Positions 8,285-16,072 of a DNA stretch of 37,305 nucleotides are shown here, one piece after another (the stretch's first letter is position 1; every line of letters starts with the position of its first letter). The position numbers were made by a program, and so were the translations under genes. Location of the stretch: the NCBI GenBank assembly GCA_937891735.1, contig CALAGR010000169.1, positions 1 through 37,305 on the forward strand, given 5' to 3'. Under the pieces are notes generated by a model. The model worked only from the letters and a program-made list of their open reading frames with translations. It had not been told where the DNA came from and did no database searches. This DNA comes from an uncultured Pseudomonadota bacterium (GTDB taxonomy: Bacteria > Myxococcota_A > UBA796 > UBA9615).

Positions 8285-9304
8285 GTGCGACGACTCCTCC
8301 TGCTGATCCTGGGCGTGTTGCTCCTGGTCCTGTCCGGCTGCCCCGAACCGACCCAAGACGACGACGACGCAGGCGACGACGACGACACCGCGGGCGACGA
8401 CGACACCGCGGGCGACGACGACACCGCGGGCGACGACGACACCGCGGGCGACGACGACGACACCGGCACCTCCGTCACCGACACCTTCACCGGCGGCGTC
8501 CAGACCGCCCTCGACCTGGTGATCGTGGTCGACGACTCGGGCTCGATGAGCTCCGAGCAGCAGGACATCGCCTCCTCGCTGCCCTCGCTGGTGAACTCGG
8601 CGAGCACCGCGGTCCCGGATCTGCAGATCCTGGTGACCTCCGGCGGCCTCGCGGGCGCCGGCGTGGGCACTCCGGCCGTGATGACCACCTCCACCCCGAA
8701 CTTCGGCCAGGAGCTCCAGTCCCGGACGCAGGTAGGCACCTCGGGTCCGTCCGCCCAGCCCCTGGTCCACGCCACCTGGGCCGCCGCGACGCCGCCCCTG
8801 ATGGCGGCGGGAGGCACGAACGAGGGCCTGGTGAGGGACGGCGCGGCGCTGCGCTACGTCATCGTCAGCGACGGTGACGACGAGAGCTTCGCCACCCAGA
8901 GCTGGACCGGATCGGACTACATCGCCGCCCTGATCGACGTCAAGCGCGACCCCGGCGCGGTGGTGATCCACACCGTGTCCGGCGGGGCGAGCGGCTGCGG
9001 AGGCGCCGACGCCGCACCCGAGTTGGTGGCGATCGCGAGCGCCACTGGCGGGGTGGACACTTCGGTGTGCGACGGCGGCTGGGCGGCGGCTGTGGGCTCG
9101 GCGAGCAACGCCTGGACCGGGCTCGTCCGGAGCTTCGCGTTGTCCGTCGCCCCGGACGCGCAGACGCTGCAGGTCACCGTCGACTCCACGCCCGCCACGA
9201 CGGGCTGGGCCTACGAGGCGGGCTGGCAGGCGGTGGTGTTCGAGAAGGCGGCGGCACCCGAGCAGGGCGACGCCGTCGTGATCACCTACGCGCCGGCTCC
9301 CTGA
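8285..9304 (+). CDS. VWA-domain lipoprotein with Asp-rich linker
   Basis: This 339-residue lipoprotein has n-region VRR, a Leu-rich core and lipobox VLSGC (Cys19). The GTG start is chosen because AAGGAG lies 5 bases upstream and because it gives a clean signal; earlier in-frame GTG and ATG codons add an odd His-rich lead. After the Cys comes an Asp/Gly/Thr/Ala linker (about residues 24-60) coded by a tandem DNA repeat. A von Willebrand A domain follows, with an intact MIDAS site DDSGSMS (D83, S85, S87) and a later VSDGDDES stretch. Two or three Cys pairs in the second half suggest disulfides in an envelope location. VWA domains bind a metal ion and mediate protein contacts; the partner is unknown. 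It lies 115 bases after the beta-helix gene and 56 bases before the aminopeptidase gene and may be transcribed with either. Confidence 0.88.
   Translation: MRRLLLLILGVLLLVLSGCPEPTQDDDDAGDDDDTAGDDDTAGDDDTAGDDDTAGDDDDTGTSVTDTFTGGVQTALDLVIVVDDSGSMSSEQQDIASSLPSLVNSASTAVPDLQILVTSGGLAGAGVGTPAVMTTSTPNFGQELQSRTQVGTSGPSAQPLVHATWAAATPPLMAAGGTNEGLVRDGAALRYVIVSDGDDESFATQSWTGSDYIAALIDVKRDPGAVVIHTVSGGASGCGGADAAPELVAIASATGGVDTSVCDGGWAAAVGSASNAWTGLVRSFALSVAPDAQTLQVTVDSTPATTGWAYEAGWQAVVFEKAAAPEQGDAVVITYAPAP
8369..8464 (+). repeat. in-frame minisatellite coding an Asp-rich linker
   Basis: Five tandem units of the type Ala-Gly-Asp3/4-Thr are seen. Three central units of 18 bases (8390-8407, 8408-8425, 8426-8443) are identical at DNA level, flanked by one 21-base unit on each side (8369-8389 and 8444-8464). 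Unit lengths are multiples of three, so gain or loss of a copy keeps the frame. The identity suggests recent slippage or conversion; the product is an acidic spacer between the lipid anchor and the VWA domain. Confidence 0.9.
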
Positions 9305-9360
9305 AGAGCGACCGCGGTTCGAGGGGGCGCCACGCGGGGTCCCGCCGGTATCCTGCCGCC

Positions 9361-10809
9361 ATGTCCGCTTCCCAGCACGTCTTCGAGCCCTCCGTCTTCG
9401 CCCACCGCCGTCGCCAGCTGGCCGCGCTCGTGGGGGATCGGCCGATCCTGCTGATGGGGCACCGGCTGGTGCCTCGCAACTACCTCGCCAACCCGCTCCC
9501 GTTCCGGCAGGACTCCACGTTCCTGTACTTCCTGGGGATCGAGGAGCCCTGCGCCGCCGCGATCATCGGGGTGGGCGGGCACACCACCCTGTACTTGCCG
9601 GCGCGCACCGCCCAGGACGCGCTGTGGCACGGCGAGCGCCCAACGCTGGACGACATGGCCGCCCTCTGCGGCGCCCAGGAGGCCCGCCCCGTCAGCGATC
9701 TCGCCGCCGGCCCCTACTTGACGCTGCCCCTGGCCGAGAGCGGCGGCAACACCCACGCCGCGCGCCTGGTGGGCCGACCGCTGGACCCCGCGGATCCCAC
9801 CGGCACCGGCGACCGCGACCTGCTGGACGCCGTGGTGAGCCTGCGGCTGTGCCGCGATGAGGACGAGATCCTGGCGATGCGCTGGGCCCTCTTCGCCACC
9901 AAGGAGGCCCACGTCGTCGCCATGGAGGCGACCCGCCCCGGCGTGACGGACAGCGCCATCCAGGCCCTCATGGAGGGGGTGTTCGCGCTGCACGGGATGC
10001 CCACGGCGTACCCGTCCATCGTCACCGCCCGGGGTGAGGTGCTGCACGGCCACGCCACCGGCGCCCCCCTGCAGCGCGGCGAGCTGCTGCTGGTGGACGC
10101 GGGGGCCGAGGGGCCCCATGGGTACGCGTCCGACATCACCCGGACCTGGCCCGTGTCGGGCACGTTCACTCCGCGGCAGCGCGACGTGTACGCAGCGGTG
10201 CTGGCGGCCAACGAGGCGGCCATCGAGCTGGTGCGCCCCGGGGTGGCCTACAAGGACGTGCACCTGTGCGCGGCGCGGGTGCTGGCCCAGGCCCTGGTGG
10301 ACTGGGGGCTGCTGCGCGGAGACGTGGACGGGCTCGTGGAGCAGGGCGCGCACGCGGTGTTCTTCCCGCACGGTGTGGGGCACCTGCTGGGCCTGGACGT
10401 GCACGATCTGGAGCTGTTCGGCGACGCGGCCCTTTACCCCGGCGACCGGGTGCGCAGCGAGCAGTTCGGGCTGGGCTACCTGCGCCTGGACCGGGATCTG
10501 GAGGCCGGCATGGTGGTCACCATCGAGCCGGGCCTGTACCTCGTGCCGGCCATCCTGCGGGACCAGGCGCTGCGCGAGCGGCTCGGCGACAGCGTCGAGT
10601 GGGTCGTGGCGGAGCAGTGGGTGGGCCTGGGCGGCGTGCGCATCGAGGACGACGTGCTGGTCACCGAGGACGGCTTCGACGTGCTCAGCGAGGCCATCCC
10701 GAAGTCCATCGAGGAGATCGAGGAGATCGTGGGCAGCGGTCTACCGCCCCGGGACCGGCTCGCTCCGGCCGAGGCGAAGTGCCGCGCGCCGGGGGTCGGC
10801 TCCCCCTGA
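9361..10809 (+). CDS. pepP: Xaa-Pro aminopeptidase (M24B, aminopeptidase P)
   Basis: This 482-residue cytosolic metallopeptidase removes N-terminal residues preceding proline. An aminopeptidase P N-terminal domain is visible at about 1-150 (pattern FRQDSTFLYFLG). It is followed by the pita-bread catalytic domain with all five dinuclear-metal ligands: D246 and D258 in DAGAEGPHGYASDITRTWP, H341 in HGVGHLLG, E389 in TIEPGLY and E429 in RIEDD. The first two ligands are one residue further apart than in the E. coli enzyme. There is no signal peptide. The ATG at 9361 is chosen because the N-terminal domain begins there; in-frame sequence upstream is antisense-like and overlaps the previous gene. 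The gene is convergent with the protease gene, 18 bases apart. Housekeeping peptide turnover is the simplest role. The symbol rests on family similarity. Confidence 0.93.
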   Translation: MSASQHVFEPSVFAHRRRQLAALVGDRPILLMGHRLVPRNYLANPLPFRQDSTFLYFLGIEEPCAAAIIGVGGHTTLYLPARTAQDALWHGERPTLDDMAALCGAQEARPVSDLAAGPYLTLPLAESGGNTHAARLVGRPLDPADPTGTGDRDLLDAVVSLRLCRDEDEILAMRWALFATKEAHVVAMEATRPGVTDSAIQALMEGVFALHGMPTAYPSIVTARGEVLHGHATGAPLQRGELLLVDAGAEGPHGYASDITRTWPVSGTFTPRQRDVYAAVLAANEAAIELVRPGVAYKDVHLCAARVLAQALVDWGLLRGDVDGLVEQGAHAVFFPHGVGHLLGLDVHDLELFGDAALYPGDRVRSEQFGLGYLRLDRDLEAGMVVTIEPGLYLVPAILRDQALRERLGDSVEWVVAEQWVGLGGVRIEDDVLVTEDGFDVLSEAIPKSIEEIEEIVGSGLPPRDRLAPAEAKCRAPGVGSP

Positions 10810-10827
10810 GGGCCTGTCCGGGCCGCC

Positions 10828-12456
10828 TCACTTCAGCGGCAACAGCTCCACCTGGCCCTGCACCGTGGCCGCTCCGAGCGCGCCCCCGGCGGCGAGGTGC
10901 TGGGCCAGGGCATCGAACCGTTCGGGACGCTTCGCCTCGGTGCTCGCCCGCTCCAGCTGCGTGGCCACGAACTCCGCCCGGCCCAGCCGCGCTCCTGCCA
11001 CCACCGCCGTCCACCGGGCCTCGTCGTCCAGGGGCACCCCCGTCAGCATGGTGATCGCGTCCGCGTCCCGACCGAGCACCACCAGCAGCCGGGCGCACGC
11101 CCGCGCCGTCGGCGGGTGGCCGGATCCCAGGGCCAGCGCCCGCAGGTACGAATCCACCCCGGCTGGGTACCGCCCCTGCGCGGTGTGGTGCTCCGCGAGC
11201 AGCAGGTGCATCCAGTCCTGCTCGAACCCCAGCGCGATGGCCGCGGCACAGTCCGTGGCCGCGGCCTTGGGATCCCCCTGGGACGATGCCGCGCAGCGGA
11301 CCGCGAGGGCCTCCATGTAGGCCGGGCCCTGCGCCCCGGACACGTACGCATCCAGGGCCGCGAACGCGTCCTCCAGGGTACCCAGGTGGTTCTGGGCCGC
11401 AAACCGCCAGCGCCAGACGTCCCGGTCTCCCGGGTCCAGCTCCTGGATCGCCGCAACCGCCAGCAGGGCCGCGTCCCAGCGCCTCAGATCGAGCAGCACC
11501 CGAACGCGGCGCCGCTGCACGTCGAGCAACCCCGGTGCCCCCGCGACGGCCGCGTCCAGCTCCGCGAGGGCGTCCTCGTGGTGACCCGCCTTCTGGTGGA
11601 GCCAGGCCCGCTCGACCCGGGCCCGGGCCTCCAGCTGCGCCGGCGGGTGCCGCGCCAGCGCCTGGTCCAGGCGGAGCAGCGCGGTGTCGAGCCGCGCATC
11701 CCCCGCGAGCGCCTTGGCGTCCCGCACGTCGGACCAGAGCAGGCGATCGCGGTTGCACAGATCGGCCTCGCTGACCGTCGCGGACCGGTCGCTGCGGGCC
11801 AGGAACTCCCGGATCTCGCCCAGGGGCACGTACGTGGCCAGCGGCAAGGTGTGTACGCCGCGGCTCAGGAGCCCCACCAGGTGGCCTTCCAGATCGAGCA
11901 AGGGCCCTCCCGAGTCCCCCGGGCGCATGGGGATGCGCGCCAGCAGCTCGAGCTCCGAGCCCGACACCACCTGCCCCGCCGCGATGCTCGTCTCGCGTCC
12001 CCAACCGAACACCGGCGCGGCGCGGCGCGGATGCTCCGCGGCCAGCTCGATCCCGCGCAGCTCCGTCTTCTTCGGCAGCGGGATCTGCAGCAGGGCGAGG
12101 TCGAGCCCATCATCCAGGGCCACTACCCGGGCCTTGCGGCGCCGCTGGTCTGAGAGCGGCTTGGCGTACAGCACGTCCGTGCAGGGGACGACGTGCGCCG
12201 CGGTCAGGATGTAGCCGTCCTCCAGCAGCACGCCGGAGCCGTACTGCGTGCCCCCGACCCCGCGCAGGTGCACCCCCACAGCCGACCAGGCCACGGTCTC
12301 GCCCACGGCCCGCGGCACGTCGATGGCCGGCACCAGGGCCTCCAACGCCCGCTGCGCCTCCGCCGCCGCATCCGGAGCTGGCTCGGCTCCCTCCAGCGGA
12401 CGCGCCGCCAACAACGCCAGCATCACCACGATCACCGCCCCTCCCCGTTGCATCAT
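10828..12456 (-). CDS. exported trypsin-like serine protease with TPR-like C-terminal half
   Basis: This 542-residue protein has a Sec signal peptide at about 1-24 (hydrophobic core VIVVMLALLAA). The S1-type protease domain spans about 55-240 with a complete triad: H88 in LTAAHVV, D119 in DGLDLALLQ and S182 in PGDSGGPL. This resembles HtrA-class trypsin folds, but no PDZ domain is seen. Residues about 250-530 are Ala/Leu-rich helical pairs resembling degenerate TPR repeats, probably for protein binding. The start at 12456 is chosen over the in-frame ATG at 12486 because AAGGAG precedes it and the signal peptide then begins correctly; a second ATG follows immediately at 12453. The gene is divergent from the kinase-headed operon 12540-17822, with 83 bases between. 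Periplasmic or outer-envelope protein quality control is a reasonable inference. Confidence 0.9.
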   Translation of the reverse strand: MMQRGGAVIVVMLALLAARPLEGAEPAPDAAAEAQRALEALVPAIDVPRAVGETVAWSAVGVHLRGVGGTQYGSGVLLEDGYILTAAHVVPCTDVLYAKPLSDQRRRKARVVALDDGLDLALLQIPLPKKTELRGIELAAEHPRRAAPVFGWGRETSIAAGQVVSGSELELLARIPMRPGDSGGPLLDLEGHLVGLLSRGVHTLPLATYVPLGEIREFLARSDRSATVSEADLCNRDRLLWSDVRDAKALAGDARLDTALLRLDQALARHPPAQLEARARVERAWLHQKAGHHEDALAELDAAVAGAPGLLDVQRRRVRVLLDLRRWDAALLAVAAIQELDPGDRDVWRWRFAAQNHLGTLEDAFAALDAYVSGAQGPAYMEALAVRCAASSQGDPKAAATDCAAAIALGFEQDWMHLLLAEHHTAQGRYPAGVDSYLRALALGSGHPPTARACARLLVVLGRDADAITMLTGVPLDDEARWTAVVAGARLGRAEFVATQLERASTEAKRPERFDALAQHLAAGGALGAATVQGQVELLPLK

Positions 12457-12474
12457 CCCGGATCTCCTTCCGGG
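12457..12474 (-). promoter_or_regulatory. hairpin carrying the ribosome site of the protease gene in its loop
   Basis: Directly before the protease ATG (12456) is a perfect 6-base inverted repeat: CCCGGA at 12457-12462 and TCCGGG at 12469-12474, with a 6-base gap. In the minus-strand mRNA the loop reads AGGAGA, that is, the Shine-Dalgarno itself sits in the hairpin loop with the stem ending at the start codon. It could tune translation, for example by temperature or by a loop-binding protein. Six GC-rich pairs in a GC-rich genome may also arise by chance. Confidence 0.5.
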
Positions 12475-12539
12475 CCATGATCCCACAGCGGTCCCCCAGC
12501 TACACTGCGCATCGGCGTTCTGCGTCAGGAGACGACGAC

Positions 12540-13751
12540 TTGGTACTTCCTTCCACAGCCGAGCTCCCCACCACCTTCGGGCGGTACAAGCTCACGAAGG
12601 TCCTGGGCGAAGGCGGTATGGCCCGGGTGTACCTGGCTCAAAAGGCAGGCCCTGGCGGCTTCCTGACCGAGTCGGCGCTCAAGATCGTCAAGCGCAAGGC
12701 CGGCCGACGCTCCGAGTTCGTGCAGCTGCTCACGCGTGAAGCGATCATCGGCGGCCAGCTCCGGCACCCCAACATCGCCGCCACCCGCGACTTCGATCAG
12801 GTGGACGGCCACTACTACATCGACATGGAGTACGTGGAGGGTCGGACCCTCGAGGAGCTCATGCGGGTCGCCAAGAAGGGCGACGGGTTCCCGCCGATCC
12901 TCGCCCTCGACCTGGTCCGCCAGCTCTGCCGCGGGCTCGCCTACGCCCACGCCATGTGCGACCGCGACGGCCGCCCCCTGGACATCATCCACCGGGACAT
13001 CAAGCCCGGGAACATCATGGTGTCGCACCACGGCGTGGCGAAGATCACCGACTTCGGCATCGCCAAGGCCGCGGTCGAGACGGGCGTCGTCACCGCCACC
13101 AACGTGGTGCGCGGCACGCCGCTGTACATGAGCCCCGAGCAGGCCACGGGGCAGCCCCTGGACCGGCGCAGCGACCTCTTCTCGGTGGGCCTGATCCTGT
13201 ACGAGATGCTGACCGGCACGCGGCTGTTCGAGATGCGCGACATCATCTCGACCATGGAGAGCATCGCCCGCGCCGAGATCGGCGACGCCCCCGTGCTGCT
13301 CAGCGGGATCGTGCCCGGCCTGGGACCGGTGTTCCGCAAGCTGATGGCGCTGCATCCCGCGGCCCGCCACCGGGACGGCGAGGAACTCGGCCGCGACATC
13401 GCCGACGTCACCAACCGGCTGGCCGACGCGCACGACATCGAACCGGACGCCGCCGCCGCGGAGGCCCTGCGCCAGCTCACCACGGACGCCGACGCGCGGC
13501 CCGTGCAGCCGGACCGCCACCCCGCGCCGACGCTGCCGGACTCCCTGCCCCGGGCCGACATCTCGCTGTTCAAGCTGGACCAGATCGACGCCAGCAACGC
13601 CTCGGACTACATGCACGACTCCATTCCGCCCCTGGACTCCGGCGCGGATCCGGACGGGCTGGAGACCCTGCCCTACCTCGATCCGGTGATCCGGCGCACG
13701 GCCCTGAACCTGAAGGCCGTGCTCGACAGCGTCGCCGAGACCGACGACTAG
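12540..13751 (+). CDS. cytosolic Ser/Thr protein kinase heading the GH3 operon
   Basis: This is a Hanks-type kinase of 403 residues from the TTG at 12540, or 424 from an ATG at 12477. The TTG is preferred because AGGAG lies 8 bases before it and the ATG has no ribosome site. Kinase elements in order are GRYKLTKVLGEGGMARVY, the lysine in SALKIVK, HRDIKPGN, DFGIAK and GTPLYMSPEQ, all intact. The domain occupies about the first 290 residues, followed by an acidic, Pro-rich tail of about 110 residues ending in ETDD. No membrane segment or sensor domain is visible, so the protein should be soluble. Its stop is 8 bases before the start of the GH3-like gene, and the next three genes follow with gaps or overlaps of at most 8 bases, so the kinase is probably co-expressed with, and may regulate, the enzymes downstream. 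The direct substrate is unknown. Confidence 0.93.
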   Translation: MVLPSTAELPTTFGRYKLTKVLGEGGMARVYLAQKAGPGGFLTESALKIVKRKAGRRSEFVQLLTREAIIGGQLRHPNIAATRDFDQVDGHYYIDMEYVEGRTLEELMRVAKKGDGFPPILALDLVRQLCRGLAYAHAMCDRDGRPLDIIHRDIKPGNIMVSHHGVAKITDFGIAKAAVETGVVTATNVVRGTPLYMSPEQATGQPLDRRSDLFSVGLILYEMLTGTRLFEMRDIISTMESIARAEIGDAPVLLSGIVPGLGPVFRKLMALHPAARHRDGEELGRDIADVTNRLADAHDIEPDAAAAEALRQLTTDADARPVQPDRHPAPTLPDSLPRADISLFKLDQIDASNASDYMHDSIPPLDSGADPDGLETLPYLDPVIRRTALNLKAVLDSVAETDD

Positions 13752-13758
13752 AGCGCCC

Positions 13759-15300
13759 GTGGGGCTGCTCCCCCGAGTCCTGCAGGCGGTTCGTGGGGTG
13801 CGCGCGCGCTCCTTTGAACGGGACGCCGCCGATCCCCGCGCCGCCCAGCAGCGCAAGCTCGCCCAGATCCTGAAGCGCAACGCCGGCACCGAGGTGGGCC
13901 GCGCCCTTCGCTTCGACCAGCTCCGGACGCTGGACGACTACCGGGCGGCGGTGCCGCTCCGCACCTACTCGGATCACGAGCCAATGATCCGCCGCACCAT
14001 GGCGGGCGAGCGGGGCTTGCTGACGGCCGACGCGCCGATCTTCTACAGCCAGTCCGGCGGCACCACGGGCGCCCCCAAGGTCACCCTGGTCACGCCGAGC
14101 TACCGCTCCGAGTACATGGAGACGGTGCACCTGTTCGCCTACCACCTGCAGCGGCAGTTCCCGGCGCTGATCGACGGACGGATCCTGTACTTCGTGGGGG
14201 CAGCCCTGGAGGTGGCCCCCGACGGCGTGCCGATGGGCTCCCTGAGCGGCTTCAACTACACCGCCGTGCCCGGCGTGTTCCAGCGCAAGTACGCGCTGCC
14301 GCCGGACGTGGCGCGCATCAGCGACCTGACCGAGCGCTACCGCACCGTGCTGCGCCTGTCCGCGCCCCTCGACGTCACCTGGGTCGTCTCGATCACCCCC
14401 GCCTCGCTGCGCATGCTGGGCCAGACGCTCGACGCCTGGGGCGATGGGCTGATCCGCGCGATCCACGCCGACGGGCACGCCTCCGAGGCCGCGCGGCTGG
14501 ACGTCGTCTTCCAACGGGAGGGACGCCTGCGGGCCACCGACCTGTGGCCTCGGCTGCAGGTCGTCACCTGCTGGCACGCCGCGGCGGCCGGCACCTTCCT
14601 GCGCGGGCTGGATCGGTGGTTCGGGGACACGCCGACCCACGACGCCATCTACGCAGCGAGCGAGGGCTGGTTCAACATCCCGTACTCCCAGCAGGTCCTG
14701 GGTGGCGCGCTCGCGTTCCGATCCCACGTCTTCGAGTTCCGGGAACAAGACGGGCAGGGGCCGTGGCTGTGGTGCGACGAGCTCGAGGCGGGGCGCAACT
14801 ACGAAGTCGCCCTGACCGCGTCCTGCGGGCTGTACCGCTACGCCATCGGCGACGTGGTGACGGTCACCGACCACCTGCAGCGCGTTCCCGTCCTGCACTT
14901 CAGCCACAAGGCGGGCCTCGCCTGGTCCTTCGTGGGCGAGAACATGTCCGAGGCGCACATCACCCGCGCCATGACTGTCGCCGCCGACGCGTGCGGAGAG
15001 CCCGAGGGCTTCACTGTCGTGCCCGACGGGAGCGTGCAGCCAGCGCGGTACCGGCTGATCGTGGAGGGCGCGGCCCCGGGACTGGCCGAGGCGTTCGACG
15101 TCGCCCTCCGAAAGGAGAACTGGGGCTACGACCGGCACCGGCAGGACGGTTTCCTCGCGCCGTTGGCGGTGGACGAGGCGCCCCCGGGTACGTTCAGACG
15201 GTGGTGGCAGAGCCGCATCGACGGCGGCGGGCAGGACGCCCAGATCAAGCCGCTCCACCTGTGCCCGGACGTGGACCGGGCGCCCACCTGGGAGGCCTGA
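13759..15300 (+). CDS. GH3-family acyl-adenylate-forming enzyme
   Basis: This 513-residue protein resembles the GH3 family, known from plants as acyl-acid amido synthetases that adenylate a carboxylate and transfer it to an amino acid. Bacterial members are common but mostly uncharacterised. Residues 99-107 (SGGTTGAPK) form the ATP phosphate loop, and GLYRYAIGDVV near 357-367 is the hallmark GH3 core motif (Y-R-x-GDV-V). The C-terminal cap region starts near 400. The N-terminal 60 residues include the typical QxxxLxxIL-x-RN pattern (QQRKLAQILKRNAGTEVG). The GTG start 8 bases after the kinase stop is the only one that retains the full N-terminus. The next gene starts at the base after its stop. 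Whether it makes an acyl-amino acid, a thioester or an ester cannot be read from sequence; the neighbours suggest a lipid-like acid as substrate. Confidence 0.88.
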   Translation: MGLLPRVLQAVRGVRARSFERDAADPRAAQQRKLAQILKRNAGTEVGRALRFDQLRTLDDYRAAVPLRTYSDHEPMIRRTMAGERGLLTADAPIFYSQSGGTTGAPKVTLVTPSYRSEYMETVHLFAYHLQRQFPALIDGRILYFVGAALEVAPDGVPMGSLSGFNYTAVPGVFQRKYALPPDVARISDLTERYRTVLRLSAPLDVTWVVSITPASLRMLGQTLDAWGDGLIRAIHADGHASEAARLDVVFQREGRLRATDLWPRLQVVTCWHAAAAGTFLRGLDRWFGDTPTHDAIYAASEGWFNIPYSQQVLGGALAFRSHVFEFREQDGQGPWLWCDELEAGRNYEVALTASCGLYRYAIGDVVTVTDHLQRVPVLHFSHKAGLAWSFVGENMSEAHITRAMTVAADACGEPEGFTVVPDGSVQPARYRLIVEGAAPGLAEAFDVALRKENWGYDRHRQDGFLAPLAVDEAPPGTFRRWWQSRIDGGGQDAQIKPLHLCPDVDRAPTWEA

Positions 15301-16068
15301 ATGGATCTGGGGCTGCACGGCAAGCGCGCGCTGGTCACCGGGGCTGGCGGCGACCTGGGCCGGGAGATCGCTGCCGGCCTCGCCGCAGAGGGGGTCGATG
15401 TGGCGCTGCTGGGGCGCGACGTGGGCCGCCTCGAGGCCACCGCCGACAGGGTGCGGGCCGCCGGGCGCTCGGCCGTCATCGTGCCCGCGGATCTGGGAGA
15501 GCCGGACTCCATGGCCGAGGCCGTGCAGGAGGCGCGGGAGGTCCTGGCCGGGCCCATCCAGCTCTTCGTGCACGCCGCTGCCCATCGATTCGCCCTCGGC
15601 AAGGCCCGCACGCTGTCGGTGGCCACGTCCGAGGAGCACCTGCGCGTGGACATGGGTGGTCCGCTCGCCCTGTTGCCGCCCCTCATCGAAGACATGATGG
15701 CCTCGCGCTTCGGCCGCATCGTGTGGATCGGCTCGACCGCGGGGCGACTGGGAGCCGGCAAGTCGCCGGTGTATTCCGGCATCAAGGCGTTCTACGCCGG
15801 CCTGGTCCGCAACCTCGCCGTGGACCACGGCACGTTCGGGATCACCGCGAACATCGTCGAGCCGTCGTTCATCGCCACGTCCCGGTTCGTCGAGCGCACC
15901 GACGAGGCGTCCGCCGCCCGCTGGGCCGCCGCGACGGCCTTGGGGCGGGTCGCCACGCCGAGCGAGGTGGCCGACGTCGTCACCTTCCTGTGCTCGGCGC
16001 GGGCCTCCTACGTCACCGGCGCGGTCATCCCCGTGGCCGGCGGCGCCGACCTCAACACCCTCTGGTAG
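15301..16068 (+). CDS. SDR-family NAD(P)-dependent oxidoreductase
   Basis: This 255-residue classical short-chain dehydrogenase/reductase is close in build to FabG-type 3-oxoacyl reductases. The cofactor motif at 13-20 reads TGAGGDLG, so the middle Gly of TGxxxGxG is Asp. HAAA at 91-94 replaces the usual NNAG. The catalytic residues are S145, Y158 and K162 in YSGIK. The C-terminal TGAVIPVAGG (about 240-249) is the usual FabG-like ending. Its ATG immediately follows the GH3 stop (TGAATG) and its stop is 4 bases before the next gene, so it is surely in the same transcript. It probably interconverts a ketone and an alcohol on the substrate handled by its neighbours; that substrate is unknown. 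Confidence 0.93.
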   Translation: MDLGLHGKRALVTGAGGDLGREIAAGLAAEGVDVALLGRDVGRLEATADRVRAAGRSAVIVPADLGEPDSMAEAVQEAREVLAGPIQLFVHAAAHRFALGKARTLSVATSEEHLRVDMGGPLALLPPLIEDMMASRFGRIVWIGSTAGRLGAGKSPVYSGIKAFYAGLVRNLAVDHGTFGITANIVEPSFIATSRFVERTDEASAARWAAATALGRVATPSEVADVVTFLCSARASYVTGAVIPVAGGADLNTLW

Positions 16069-16072
16069 CTCC

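Noticed and set aside
8360..8470. A CRISPR-like or intergenic repeat reading of the GACGAC tandem
   Set aside because: Units are contiguous without spacers, in frame and inside a lipoprotein gene, so it is a coding minisatellite.
10810..10827. GGCC...GGCC inverted repeat between the aminopeptidase and protease genes
   Set aside because: A four-base self-complementary stem in GC-rich DNA is expected by chance, with no T run.
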